The notes: generated by a model from the sequence alone, not told the origin. Numbered from the stretch's first letter, positions 10,626-20,619 are shown. The stretch: 64,000 nt of DNA from Ariolimax columbianus (GCA_036924085.1 JAVGWX010000013.1:42051893-42115892); one strand, 5' to 3'. Program-made: numbers and translations.

Positions 10626-10928
10626 TAGAATGCTCGGTCAATTTAAATTTAATCAAATATATTTGTAAATTTAATTTAACGGGGTGTATCTCTGGGAAAT
10701 GATTTTCAATAAAATTGTATCTCTGACAAATTTAAATCCATTTTCTTTTTAAATTAAAAAAAAACAAAACAACAACAACCTTACTTGTCTTTGTAAAAGA
10801 TTGCAACTGTTGGAGGAAAATGTGCAACTATCAAGACAAAACTACCAAAAATCAATGCCGTAACACCTAAGCAATGAACAATGTGCACTTCATGCAAACA
10901 CAGACCATTAGATTGGATGAGTACTCAC
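10626..10928. other. AT-rich intronic DNA
   Basis: Diverged remains of the 30-bp unit (to about 10740) followed by A-rich intron leading to the PACS donor site. Nothing else seen. Confidence 0.5.
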
Positions 10929-10988
10929 TGTGTGGAGATCTGAGTCACTTCTTTTCACCGGAGTTTCTTCTTGTGCACGCATGATTTC
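10929..10988 (-). CDS. PACS internal exon (TPVKRSDSDLH)
   Basis: A 60-bp, 20-codon exon. Acceptor TTTTTTTATCTTTCAG lies just before it and donor ACA|GTGAGTACT just after, both near consensus. The product contains EEIPVK-like residues: EIMRAQEETPVK followed by RSDSDLHT. This resembles the TPMKSSKTDLQ-type motif in the PACS middle region. Entry and exit phase are 0, matching the end of exon 15811-15874. Function within PACS: part of the linker downstream of the STPKPKL motif. Confidence 0.75.
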
Positions 10989-11119
10989 CTGAAAGATAAA
11001 AAAATGTTTGAAAAAAAAAGTGGTTTAGAAAAACAAAAAGAATGTTAAGAGCCATGATCATAATGTTGATCAGTCATTGTTTGTTCATTGTTTCCAAAAA
11101 GGACCACATTGTTAAATGT

Positions 11120-11530
11120 CAATCCTAGGGTGGGTTCGGAGGTGGCTGATCAAACCAATCCAAGTCCAAAATAGTCTGTCCCACCGATGGCCGAAAAACA
11201 CTGCCTGACCATCAAATGGAGGCAACTCGTCTCTTGCCTTTCGTGTCGCTCATACCTGTGCAGCTTCTTTGATTCTTGTCTGCTCTATATGTGCTGTGCC
11301 ATCAGAGATTTTATACGCCAGGTAGAGCGATCAGCAGAAATGTTCTCCCAATTATCAGAGTCAATGCCGCAGTTCTTCAGTGAGGCTTTCAGAGTGTCTT
11401 TGTAACGTTTTATTTGACCACCATGAACTTGCTTGCCTGACTCGAGCTCGTCATAGAATATTTTCTTTGGAAGCTGCTCATCTGACATGCGGACAACATG
11501 GTACGTCCATCTAAGCTGTGATTTGCATGT
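11120..11530 (-). pseudogene. LINE remnant, ORF2 C-terminus (other lineage)
   Basis: The minus strand reads MSDEQLPKKIFYDELESGKQ, then GGQIKRYKDTLKASLK, then WENISADRSTWR. This is the tail segment that follows the RT domain in a LINE lineage common in invertebrates (LPKQ.FYGEL..GKR..GGQ.KRFKDTLK). A degraded zinc-finger-like end ending near SAIGG follows. No polymerase domain remains. The lineage is distinct from LINE-A, and no intact ends were found. Confidence 0.75.
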
Positions 11531-11606
11531 GTGAATTTATGTCTCTCCATTCGACCATATCCTCTGGTTGATCAGCCCTTAGACTGGCTGTAAGGTTGTC
11601 TGAGCA

Positions 11607-12016
11607 TGTCTCATGTCTGTCTACCACATTCAGTTATCACATATAATATTTACAGTCTATATTGCAACCTCTGCTGAAGATGGATGTGTCGGACTGAAAG
11701 GTGCAAATATCGCAGTCAAGTTGTAAACTAGCGACACAACGCACTTCGTTCTCCAAACTACATCTTGCTACTTGCAAAGCCCTGTTCAGGGCTTGGTAGT
11801 GGGGGAAGAAGATACACTGCAACCAACAAGTTTTGTCTGTCTACCACATTCAGCTATCACATAGAATATCTACTGTCTACACCGCAACTAACATGTTTTG
11901 TCTGTCTACCACATTCAGTTATCACATAGAATATCTACTGTCTACACTGCAACCAACAAGTTTTGTCTGTCTACCACATTACGTTATCACATAGAATATC
12001 AACTGTCTACACTACA
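11607..12016 (+). repeat. 65-bp minisatellite, interrupted by DR-3
   Basis: Units of 65 bp starting GTCTGTCTACCACATTCAG at 11614, 11835, 11900 and 11965. A DR-3 copy (11672-11814) splits the first unit; the duplicated CTGCAACC/ACTGCAACCAAC around it may be its target duplication. Confidence 0.85.
11672..11814 (+). repeat. Dispersed repeat DR-3, copy 1 (3' part)
   Basis: Contains GATGGATGTGTCGGACTG, AAAGGTGCAAATATCGCAGT, GCTACTTGCAAAGCCCTG and TTCAGGGCTTGGTAGTGGG, ending in a short GAAGAAGA tail. Same blocks at 16512 (minus), 31965, 47576 and 48055 (minus). Confidence 0.8.
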
Positions 12017-12018
12017 CT

Positions 12019-12183
12019 GCCCGAGTGGTCTGACAGGGTCTTTGTGTATGACAAGGACAAGAATAGCACCACTGCCTCACAGAGAGCATGTCGTAAGAGG
12101 CGACTGTGTGATATGGCATTACACTGGCCATGGTTAGGTGGTTTGTTTAGAACAGCATAGATGGTGCCTAACAGGCTACGAGT
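12019..12183 (+). repeat. DR-2 copy 2, left part (split by LINE-A)
   Basis: Begins CCCGAGTGGTCTGACAGGG and runs to ATGGTGCCTAACAGGCTACGAGT. The right part resumes at 15580. AGGCTACGAGT is present at both junctions (12173-12183 and 15580-15590), the 11-bp TSD of the LINE-A copy between them. Confidence 0.9.
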
Positions 12184-12211
12184 TTTTCTTCTTCTTCTTC
12201 TTCGTACGCAG

Positions 12212-13021
12212 TCAGACAGTAACCATTATTTTTTCGAAAAAAGCGGCGGTCATCCTGAGGCTGTCGCCACTGCCATAGAGCTTGTCTTGCAGTTCCACTG
12301 GTGATGGCCACATCTGCTCTCTCTGATTCTCGTATGTCGGGCAGTTCTGCAGCAGATGTTCAGCTGTCATTTTACCGGTACCGCACGGGCATTCGTCGGT
12401 ACCACCTATCTTCAATTTGTTGAATAGGTGGTACCTCAGTCTATTGTGGCCAGTGCGAAGTCTGAAGACAACGACCTGCTCTCTTCGGTTCAACTGGTAA
12501 TAGGCATCTTTTTTGGTGTAACCAGTATGTTCGGTTTCCCATTTGGTCATGTATCTAGCTCTAAAAAGCCGTTTTGGCTCTTCGTAGGTCATACTAGTAT
12601 CTGCTTGTGGTAGTCTTGCACCTTCTTTTGCCAGTCTGTCTGCCTCCTCGTTGCCTTGGATGTTGCAGTGTGATGGGACCCACTGTACCACTACCCTTTT
12701 TGGTGCGGACTGCTGGCACAGTTGGCAGAGTGCTGCTCTTAAGTCATTAAGCTCAGTGTTTTTCTGGCTTTTTAGCGCTGTGACTACGGCGAGAGCATCT
12801 GTAAGCAGGACTATATGGCTTTCATTTTCATTGTGTGTCACCATTTCTTCCACTGCCGCCCTCAGTGCCTCTGCCTCCGCTCTGAAATTGCTTCTGTACT
12901 TACCAGTAGCGAATGACAGTGTTATTTGTCTGCCATTTGGTAGGTTCAGGAATGCTCCTGCCCCTCCATTCTGTGTAGTGTTTGTTACAGAACCGTCGGT
13001 GTATGCATGGGTCCAGTCCAT
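12212..13021 (-). pseudogene. LINE-A copy 2 RNase H domain
   Basis: Open for 269 codons from MDWTHAYTDGSVT to the stop. All RNase H landmarks are present: the TDGS Asp, RAEAEALR Glu, LLTDALAV Asp, and NEEADRLAKEGA Asp, followed by FRLRTGHNRLRYHL and the CPCG..MTAEHLLQNCP C-terminal motif. The domain is separated from the upstream part of ORF2 by a stop at about 13067, where copy 3 has a GAA codon. Compared with copy 1 it differs by scattered substitutions, as expected for an independent older insertion. Confidence 0.88.
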
Positions 13022-13066
13022 GCTTGGGTAGCTTTTCGATGTAAAGCTTAGGGTGGTATCTCTCCT

Positions 13067-15015
13067 TTATTTTTCAGTCTGGCAGTTTTTGTTTACAATA
13101 CCTGGTATATTTTCTACCACCTCTGGAAATATATCCTGCCTCCAGGTAGGTTTTCGTACAGTAGTGATGGGTTTTTGTGTTGTTAGTGCGTTTATGGGAT
13201 CTTCGTGCATATTTGCTTTGGCTATTTCTGCAAAGTTTCTCCGCTTTAGTTTCCCATTTCCCAAATTGTTTAGTCTCTGGTGCATTGGATGGTCGGTCAG
13301 TCTCCGGAGTTTCTCTGACTGCAGCTGGGCTCTGCAGTCTCTTCTATCGGTAATGGATTGCAGTTTTGTAATCTTTTCGAGTTCTTCAATTGGCGTTGAC
13401 TTCATGCCTCCTGTTATAACTCTCATGGCTTGGTTTTGAAGTTTGCTAACTTTATCGAAGTTCGCCTTTGCTGCTGTTGTCCATGCCGCAATGCCATACT
13501 CGAGAACTGGTCTCACTCTTCCAGTGTACAGTTTCTTTAGTATGCCTTCGTCTGCTCCCTAGCTTGTGCCAGCAAGTTTCCTCATGATTGCCATTCTTTC
13601 TCTGGCTCTCATTCGGTTTCTCTCGATCTGACTTTTCCATGTCATGCGCCGATCAAATGTGACTCCCAATAGGTTGGGTTGTCGTTTGGCTGCAGGAATT
13701 TGCCATTTAGACTTAATTTGGTATTTTGGGGTTTTATTGAAAGTGAGAATATTGTGCATGTGGTTTTCTCCTCGTTTATTTTGACCAGCCATGAGTTCGC
13801 CCACTCTTCCAGCGATGTTAGGGCCTGCTGCCTCCGATTTCTTGCTATGGTGAGATTCTTTTCAGAGGTCCACATAGCCAGATCGTCTGCAAACATTGAG
13901 CTATGAACTCTTCTTGGTATATTCTCTGTAATGTCATTTATATACACCAGGAAGAGTGTGGGTGACAGTACTCCCCCTTGGGGTACTCCCTGCTCAAGTG
14001 TCACCTTTTTGCTCATCTGCCCTTGTACTTGGACTCTGGCCGTTCTTTGTTTGAGGTAGTGGTTGATCCACTTGTACATTTTCCCACAAACATCACTTCT
14101 TCTTAGCTTGGCTCTAAGTCCGTCTTTCCAGACTTTGTCAAATGCCTTTTCCAGATCCACCCAAACAGCTACTGTGTGTTTCTGTGCCTGGTAGGCATCT
14201 TCTATTTCCTGGGCTATGAGGATGACCTGGTCCTCAGTGGATCTGTGCTGTCTAAAGCCGGCTTGCTGTGGAATTAGTATCCGTTTTTCTTCCAGATGCC
14301 ACATCAGTCTGGTGTTTATCATACGTTCCATCAGCTTGCCGACACAGCTCAGTAGGCTGATGGGCCTGTATCCATTTGGATCTGTTTTGTCCTTTCCTGT
14401 TTTTGGTACTGGTACCAGTACTGCGTCTTTCCATGCCTGGGGTATAATTCCCCTTTTCCAGCTTTGGTTGAGGACCGATAGCAGTTTCCTCTTCGCTGTT
14501 TGGCCCAGCCCCATCAGCATTTCGTTTGTTATCCTGTCTTTTCCGGGAGATTTCCTTTTCTTTAATGTTCTCATAGCCTCTTCCATTTCGCTCATTGTTA
14601 ATTTGGCCATCATGTGCTCTTCAGGTGCCGTATTGATGTTGTCGTGCCCCTTTAGCTCTTCACTAATGTCTGTATGCCTATCTGCAGGGACCTCGATGTG
14701 GTTTGCTCTGGCATAGTGATCGACAAAAGCGTTTGTGGCTTTCTTACCGGTGAGCAAGTTTTCACCCTGCTTGATGGTAATTTGTTTGTTTGACGGGGTT
14801 TCGTCGTTCATGGCTCTGACTAGCTTCCATAGCTTGTTCCCTTCTTTGTCCAGGTTTAGGCTTTCCGTTTTGTTTTTCCAGCTTTCTCTTGCTGTTTGCT
14901 TGAGAGTGTATTTGTATTTCGCCGTGGCGGCTTTGAGGACGATGTTTGCCTCCATAGATTGTTCTCGCTCTGCCATGTTCCTAGCATTTGTTACTGCATC
15001 TTCCGCTTTCTGCAA
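13067..15015 (-). pseudogene. LINE-A copy 2 reverse transcriptase region
   Basis: In sense order from 15015: a Lys/Glu-rich N-terminal part, then RT motifs KSPGKDRITNEMLMG, LVPVPKTGKDKTDPNGYRPI, SLLSCVGKLMERM, QAGFRQHRSTEDQ, VWVDLEKAFDKVW (first catalytic Asp), LEQGVPQGGVLSP, and SSMFADDLAMW (the catalytic DD pair). After this, a 1-nt deletion near 13668 shifts the frame. A Trp-to-stop change near 13560 (GTSWGADE in copy 3) ends the next segment, which continues as RPVLEYGIAAWTTAAKAN. These lesions explain why no single frame spans the copy. The enzyme would copy LINE RNA at nicked target DNA. Confidence 0.9.
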
Positions 15016-15147
15016 CTCATATCATTCCAGTAGGGCTTATAGTTTTTCCTAGCTCCTCTTGGGATGGTTTCAGTGGCGGCTTGCATTTTTGCCTTGCTTA
15101 GGCTTTCCACCATGGGCTTCATTTTGTTGTTTCGTGTGTTGATGGTT

Positions 15148-15558
15148 TCACACAGCCCATCTGTCAGGATTGCAAATCTGTCCCAGTCGGCTCGTTTGTA
15201 ATTCCAACGTGGGAGCGGTTTTGTTTCCTGTGGGCCTACTTTCCTGTGGGCCTACTTCCATATCAATGTTTAGCCTGATCGGCCTGTGGTCGCTACCTGC
15301 CAGTTGGTTTAGCACCTGGCGGTCTATTTTATGGTGTATGTCCTGTGTGGAGAAGGCCAAATCTGGAGTCGAGGTGGTATGCCATGTTCTAGAATAGAAG
15401 CTAGGGTTATCTTCCGGCCTATTGATTAGGGAGAGATTTGTATCTATCTCCCAATCTTCCACTTCGTCACCTCTGCTGTCTGTGTCAGAGTATCCCCATC
15501 TCTCCGAGTGGCTGTTGAAGTCTCCAACTACTATGCAGTTGGAGTCTCTGACCTCCAT
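15148..15558 (-). pseudogene. LINE-A copy 2 AP-endonuclease C-terminal half
   Basis: An open frame of 136 codons carrying the APE-type endonuclease signatures VVGDFNSHSERWG (GDFN motif, catalytic region) and LAGSDHRPIRLNI (SDH motif with catalytic His). The N-terminal half is missing because the element is 5'-truncated at 15579. A 16-bp direct duplication of TTTCCTGTGGGCCTAC (about 15225-15257) lies near its C-terminal end. A frame break separates this segment from the RT frame between 15015 and 15148. The endonuclease would nick target DNA to prime reverse transcription. Confidence 0.88.
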
Positions 15559-15579
15559 ACTCGAGAGCGATAGGTCTCT

Positions 15580-15795
15580 AGGCTACGAGTCTAATTTGCT
15601 CTAGTGTTTGAGTCTATTAAAATGAACTCGCACATCGGTTAACCACCCTCCGTAAGTGCAGCAGAGTATTAAACTGCTCGAGCCTAGCCCGCTAAGCAGG
15701 AAATCCATCTCTCGGCTACATCTAGACCATACCAGAGCTGGAAGCTGCACAGGGGCATCTGTTCTTGTAGAAGTACAGGTCGACTAAGAACTAAG
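15580..15795 (+). repeat. DR-2 copy 2, right part
   Basis: Continues from AGGCTACGAGT through TTGAGTCTATTAAAATGAAC, CGCACATCGGTTAA, CTCGAGCCTAGCCCGC and GAAGTACAGGTCGACTAAGA. Rejoining it to 12019-12183 restores the order seen in the uninterrupted copy at 30484-30852. Confidence 0.9.
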
Positions 15796-15810
15796 AACAC
15801 TGCAACTAAC

Positions 15811-15874
15811 CTGTGTTGTTGTTTTTGGCTGCTCTGAGGCCTCAGGAGTTGTACCTCTCCCAGCAAAGAAAGGA
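15811..15874 (-). CDS. PACS internal exon (PFFAGRG)
   Basis: A 64-bp exon. Acceptor TTTTTTATTTTTCAG, donor ACACAG|GTTAGTTGC. It enters in phase 2, completing an Arg codon (CG|T) begun by exon 17056-17204. The joined product reads STPKPKLRPFFAGRGTTPEA, a hallmark PACS string (vertebrate PACS has STPKPKL.P.FEG at this place). It leaves in phase 0 after KTTTQ. The length (1 + 21 codons) is exactly what the phases need. This motif and intron position are the strongest links of the gene to PACS. Confidence 0.9.
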
Positions 15875-16088
15875 CTGAAAAATAAAAAAGATGAACCATT
15901 CATTCTGAAACTAATCAGAGCCTGACTTAATGAAGTAGCTTTACAACTGGAAATTAAGCAACCTGGTATATCATCTTTCCCTCCGCAAGAGTGTATATAA
16001 GGCACTTGGAGCTCACTAGATCTGCACAGTAACAACCAAACTGAACACATCACAACAGATCAGAAATAGAAATGTAGCGTACATAAAG
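15875..16088. other. Intronic DNA
   Basis: Short intron stretch holding the branch/acceptor region of exon 15811-15874. No repeat recognised. Confidence 0.4.
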
Positions 16089-16432
16089 GCTGTTGTTGTT
16101 GAATGTCCACAATGAGTAAAATTACCCTTTTGTGGGCTCTGACAGGGGCGTTAAGTGGTGGGTTACAGTAGCTTTGCTCATATTCAGAGTGTGCAGATGA
16201 AGATGGATCAAGGTCTTTCAAGCGGTTGTGATATGCTCGGCTTCATCATCATGTCGCTCACTACTATGGGGATCATGTTGATCCCCTACCTCATTAGCCA
16301 GGCTGGCATGAAAACAGCCAATTTCCATGGAGAACTGCATGGAAGTGAGGTTGGGGGTCTTGGTCAGTATATTTTACATGACCCTGACTAACATTGTTTG
16401 ATCAGTATGTTTTGCCTGACCAGACGATGCTC
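16089..16432 (+). repeat. Dispersed repeat DR-1, copy 2
   Basis: From GTTGTTGAATGTCCACAATG through GGCTTCATCATCATGTCGCT, CATTAGCCAGGCTGGCATGA and AAAACAGCC to TATTTTACATGACCCTGACT and TTTTGCCTGACCAGA. About 340 bp, one of the most complete copies. Confidence 0.88.
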
Positions 16433-16511
16433 TCCTATACCGCGCACATACAGATAAAAAAGAGGACTACACTGGAAAATCAGACCAGCACCTGTTAACC
16501 TACTATACTTA

Positions 16512-16790
16512 TTTCTTCTTCTTCTTCTTCGTTCTCAATCTCTCGCTACCAAGCCCTGAAAACAGCTTTACGAGTAGCAGGATGTTGTCAGGAGAAGGGA
16601 ATACCTTGTGTCGTAGTTTACAGCTTGACTGTGATATTTGCACTTTTTGATCCGACACATCCGACTTCAGCATGTCATTTTGGGTACTGGGTTAGCCTTC
16701 CCTCTTTGATCCATTTTCCTTAGCCATTCTGCCCTGTTGGAGCCTATAATCCAGGAACACCATATACATCTCCCAGTGCTTCACCCCCAA
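16512..16790 (-). repeat. Dispersed repeat DR-3, copy 2, (GAA)n tail
   Basis: On the minus strand: GGGCTTGGTAGCGAGAGATT then GAGAACGAAGAAGAAGAAGAA at its 3' end; upstream TCGGATGTGTCGGATC, AAAGTGCAAATATCACAGTC and TTATAGGCTCCAACAGGGC. The tail is the same GAA repeat that ends the LINE-A, -B and -C copies. Confidence 0.85.
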
Positions 16791-17055
16791 ACATGACTAG
16801 CTCTAATGGCTTTCCTCAAGTTAATATTTAGCATTAAATCCTTGTATGTTTTTTTCTGATTTGTTAGGTGACTTCATGTATTCTTTCTCCCTGACGGAGT
16901 CCTTGCGGCCGATACATGGGTTTTGTTTTGTTTCTTGTCTGGGTGTGGTAACTAAGTCATACCTATATATGTTTGAATCAACTTTTGACCTTTGGTACCA
17001 CAGCATCTTCACTTTATTTGTACCTAGATATAACGATATAAAGCTAGAAGCTAAC

Positions 17056-17204
17056 CGCAGTTTGGGCTTAGGTGTGGACATGACACTCATAGTATCCAGC
17101 TCTGGTCCACTGTCAGAGTCCTCTAGCTCATCAAACAGATCGTCCAGCTCCTGTGGGTTAGGGATGTGGTCATGGTCAGCTTCGGAGTCCAGTGTGGTCA
17201 GAAC
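17056..17204 (-). CDS. PACS internal exon (SDSGPE...STPKPKL)
   Basis: A 149-bp exon. Acceptor GGCAATGTTTCAG; the donor CTGCG|GTTAGC is weaker than consensus. It enters in phase 0 and leaves after two bases of an Arg codon. The product begins VLTTLDSEADHDHIP, then an acidic stretch LDDLFDELEDSDSGPELD, then TMSVMSTPKPKL. PACS proteins share the DSGPE.(D/E) acidic cluster followed by a serine-rich STPKPKL element. In PACS this segment follows the KRFKVSDE region, exactly as here. Reading on past the donor gives LASSFISLYLG, which is unlike PACS, so the donor is real despite its weakness. Confidence 0.9.
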
Positions 17205-17549
17205 CTGAAACATTGCCAGCAGGAAAACAAGCATGACAAACACCAATTAAGAAGTTTAAATAAGAATCAGTGGTTTTAGCATACTGTGAGGATGGACACA
17301 AACCAAGCAATGGCTTTAAAATATAAATGCTAACCTGTACCCGATGGAAACCCATGTGTCAGAACAATTCAAACTGTCATTATCAGTATTATCAATCCCC
17401 TTTTATCACCCCAGTGGAACATAGACTCTCAACAAACACACAAGCTTTTCTGATTACGGCCAACATATCAAGCTGACCCCGTCTCTTTCATTTTCCACCA
17501 CTTTTACGGATATTTCCGTTCCTCAAATAATAATAATGTTCACTTAGAC

Positions 17550-18420
17550 ATCTGAGGCCCGTCAGTCGGTCAGATCGATGACCCCCCCAACAACCAACTC
17601 GTGGTTCCAGGCCTCGTCCAGGGCGGAGGATGAGATTGATATTTGCTGGAGCCATGCTGTGTGCGGATGGCTTCTTTGGCGCCTACAGCTGGTCAGGGGA
17701 AGACTTTTGGCGCAGAGGAATGACTTGTGCAGTATCTTGTGGGCCAGGGTTTCCTGGACCAGCCGTACAACATGATTGAACAAAGAAACTCAGCGTCGGT
17801 CAAGTGTTTCTGAGATTGGCTGTAGGCCTGTTTTAGCAGAGACCTCTTTGTTGCGAATGTAGTCATGCCATCGGATGCCCAGGATACGCCGCTGTTTGCA
17901 CACGTGGAAGGCTTCCAGTCTCAAAATGTCATTGTTTCATCAATGTCCAGGTTTCAGACATATCAGGACCTCTGCGCCCTTTGGATAATATCATGTTACT
18001 GAGATAGATTCATTTGTTGTTGCCCTGAGCAATGTCACCTTGAGTGTCAATACCCTGGGGTGCTGTGTCGGAAATGAGGTTCTGAACTTTGGTCTTGGCC
18101 CAAGATATAGACAGGCCTAGAGACGGCGTGTCGCTGTCTAACATTTCCAGAGAGCGCAGCAGTGCAGAGCTGTCTGTGCTGAACAGGACAATGCCGTCCG
18201 CATAAACGAGATCAGTGAAGATTGACTGATCAATTGCTATACCCTCCTGATGCACACTGAGGCGGTCAAGAAGCCAGTCGACTGCCCAGCAGAATAAGTC
18301 AGGAGCAAGAACACATCCCTGTCTGACACCCAAAGTCGTGGGGAAATCTGTCAGAGAATCTGTCAGACATGGTGCCCTTGTGTAGCCCCTTGATCAGGTT
18401 CAACAGGGGTGCCAGGTGCC
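17550..18420 (-). pseudogene. Decayed LINE reverse transcriptase (other lineage)
   Basis: The minus strand encodes GVRQGCVLAPDLFCWAVDWL and, 30 residues later, FTDLVYADGIVLF, the RT motifs around the active site. The catalytic pair is YADG, not YADD, so the second Asp is lost. Downstream, a further segment (about 17560-17783) contains LHSQQRGLC and FLCSIMLYGWSRKPWPTR-like residues over several stops and frameshifts, matching the post-RT region. Only an inactive remnant survives. It lies in the PACS intron between exons 20620 and 17204, in gene sense. Confidence 0.8.
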
Positions 18421-18584
18421 TATTCCCTGGAGGGCTTTTCATAAAGCCAGCCAATTCTCAAGGGCCGCCTTCAATTACTCTAGCCTTTTGGGGGTCTAGA
18501 AAACAAACTGATGGGTAACACTGTTTGGTGGACTCCTAAATGTGTGTTCCAGCTACTTTCGATTCCTCCACATTATGTATTGAA

Positions 18585-18835
18585 TGCTGCTCTCTTCCAG
18601 GATGTGAAGTCCTTCATTTATCTAGGTACCATCATCAACAAACCAGGGGATACAGATCAAATAATCAATAAGCAAATTTAAAAGGCAAGGACTGCTTTCA
18701 TTGTAATGGGGAATTTATGAAGTTAGAAAGAGGTTGGATTCACTACCAAACTAAATTTTCAACTCAAATATGCAGGCTACGTGACACCGAAGTGTGGCGT
18801 ACTATGAAGGCTAGTTCCCGAAAAGTACAGACTTT
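18585..18835 (+). pseudogene. RTE-like LINE fragment (post-RT segment)
   Basis: The plus strand reads DVKSFIYLGTIINKPGDTDQ, then a stop, then KARTAFIVMGNL, a stop, and HYQTKFSTQI with TEVWRTMK. This is the segment after the YADD motif in RTE-like LINEs (FTYLGS.I...GG...DI..RI.KAR.AF..L..IW). Two stops interrupt about 80 codons, so it is a fossil. It abuts the 44-bp array that follows. Confidence 0.75.
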
Positions 18836-18885
18836 CACGCAAACTGTACTAGAGGATTTTTAAAAATATTGTCATATATATATAT

Positions 18886-19565
18886 ATATTCATCAGAAGA
18901 GCAAAGGCAACACTTGTTTGTCTCAATCATATATTCATCAGAAGAGCAATGCAACACGTGTTTGTCTCAATCATATATTCATCAGAAGAGCAATGCAACA
19001 CGTGTTTGTCTCAATCATATATTCATCAGAAGAGCAATGCAACACGTGTTTGTCTCAATCATATATTCATCAGAAGAGCAATGCAACACGTGTTTGTCTC
19101 AATCATATATTCATCAGAAGAGCAATGCAACACGTGTTTGTCTCAATCATATATTCATCAGAAGAGCAATGCAACACGTGTTTGTCTCAATCATATATTC
19201 ATCAGAAGAGCAATGCAACACGTGTTTGTCTCAATCATATATTCATCAGAAGAGCAATGCAACACATGTTTGTCTCAATCATATATTCATCAGAAGAGCA
19301 ATGCAACACGTGTTTGTCTCAATCATATATTCATCAGAAGAGCAATACAACACTTGTTTGTCTCAATCATATATTCATCAGAAGAGCAATACAACACGTG
19401 TTTGTCTCAATCATATATTCATCAGAAGAGCAATACAACACTTGTTTGTCTCAATCATATATTCATCAGAAGAGCAATACAACACGTGTTTGTCTCAATC
19501 ATATATTCATCAGAAGAGCAATACAACACTTGTTTGTCTCAATCATATATTCACCGGAAGAGCAA
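18886..19565 (+). repeat. 44-bp minisatellite with CACGTG in most units
   Basis: About 15 copies of a 44-bp unit: TCATCAGAAGAGCAATGCAA then CACGTGTTTGTCTCAATCAT and ATAT. From about 19330 on, units with CACTTG alternate with units with CACGTG, a dimeric higher-order pattern. All three plus frames are open for 220-249 codons because the unit has no stop, which is an artefact of repetition. Confidence 0.95.
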
Positions 19566-20089
19566 GGAGACACTTCTTTGCTTCAACCAAACACTATTTT
19601 CTTACAAATGAGATTTAAATGTTCTACTACAAAATAAAAATTAAATACTGCAATGAACAGAATAATAGTTGAAGTTTCTGAACAAAATACATTGGGCATG
19701 TTAGGTGTAATGTGTCAAGCCAGTGGTGGTGTGAAGTGATCAATCCAAACAATTTCAGCTCCCTGTTGAGCACAAGTCTCAACAAATACATGCCATGTGC
19801 TTCTTTCATGAGCAATCAGCTTCAGCTCTTCCCTGCTTCCTTTATGCTTGGAAAACAACAAAAAAGTGAGTGATGCAGATTCCTAGCATCTTTCTTTGCA
19901 CTGCGTGATGAACCAACTTAACAGTACACCATATTGTGTCTTCAGTGGCGGAGTTGTATTTTGTCCTATAATTGACCTGTCCATATTTTTGTGGTTTAAT
20001 GTTTCAACCTAATGAGGTAGCCAACCCCATATCCAACCCTCCTAAATCTCCTCTTTCTGGCAGGTTCTATTTCTCTTTCACTTTCCATG
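19566..20089. other. Intronic DNA with possible LINE remains
   Basis: On the minus strand at about 19690-19850 the string ELKLIAHERSTWHVFVETC resembles the DRS.W..FV segment near the C-terminus of several LINE ORF2 proteins. The match is short, so this is only a suggestion. The rest is unassigned. Confidence 0.35.
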
Positions 20090-20475
20090 GGCCATCAACC
20101 AACCCTCACCCAGCTCTGTCCTGTGCAATATTTTCCCCTTCCTTCCAGCTTTTTCCTGTTTTCTTCACTTCAGCCTTCAGATCTCGTCTCATTCAATGAC
20201 AGGGATTGCCTAGTGATACTGGCCTGGGCTATGACACATCCATCTCCAATTTCTTCCTAAGATTTCCTGTTCCAATTTACCATGCCCCGCTCTCTCCCAT
20301 AGTCTGTAACTTTGCCGAACCATTTTATACCAAGAATCTTTCTCAGGCATCTGTTAACAAAACCCTGCAGTCTCCTGTCATTGTCTTTGGTCATCCTCCA
20401 GGTTTCTGCTCCACAAAGCAGGACTGGCTTCACATTTGAATTGAAAATCCTTATTTTTTGTCTTCCTTCTTATTT
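20090..20475 (-). pseudogene. RTE-like LINE fragment (ORF2 C-terminus)
   Basis: The minus strand encodes KIRIFNSNVKPVLLCGAETW, then RMTKDNDRRLQGFVNRCLRK and ILGIKWFGKVTDY: the diagnostic post-RT block of RTE-like LINEs (FNSNVKSVLLYG.ETW, then LQ.FVN.CLRKIL.I.W). Further downstream, RARKRRFRRVG is a decayed KRKRGRPKNTWRRD motif. Stops and frame breaks follow after about 60 good codons. 5'-truncated relic in an intron, gene sense. Confidence 0.85.
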
Positions 20476-20619
20476 CCGTCTGGCAGGTAACAGTGTTACA
20501 AACTGCTTGTACTGCTGCACAAATAACAATATGTAGAGTGCCTATCCCTGCTAACGATATGTGATTTTATGTGAGAACAGGATCTATTCCTACTCAGTAA
20601 AACTTTAAGACATACTTAC

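Larger units (their letters stand above)
12184..15579 (-). mobile_element. LINE-A copy 2, longest copy (endonuclease-RT-RNase H)
   Basis: A 3.4-kb minus-strand insertion inside DR-2 with an 11-bp TSD AGGCTACGAGT. In sense order it holds the C-terminal half of an AP-type endonuclease, a full reverse transcriptase, and an RNase H with the same C-terminus as copy 1, ending in (GAA)n. The 5' end is truncated inside the endonuclease. The domain order EN-RT-RNase H and the simple-sequence tail place it in the I-like group of LINEs; the exact clade would need a tree. Several stops and frameshifts make it inactive. It lies 231 bp downstream (in gene sense) of PACS exon 15811-15874. Confidence 0.92.

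Noticed and set aside
12651..13031. Plus-strand open frames opposite LINE-A (also 9777-10265, 14216-14716, 27089-27985, 28226-28606)
   Set aside because: Antisense shadows of the RT and RNase H coding strand; no independent motif.
18869..19637. Open frames of 220-249 codons in all three plus frames
   Set aside because: The 44-bp unit has no stop in any frame, so openness follows from repetition.
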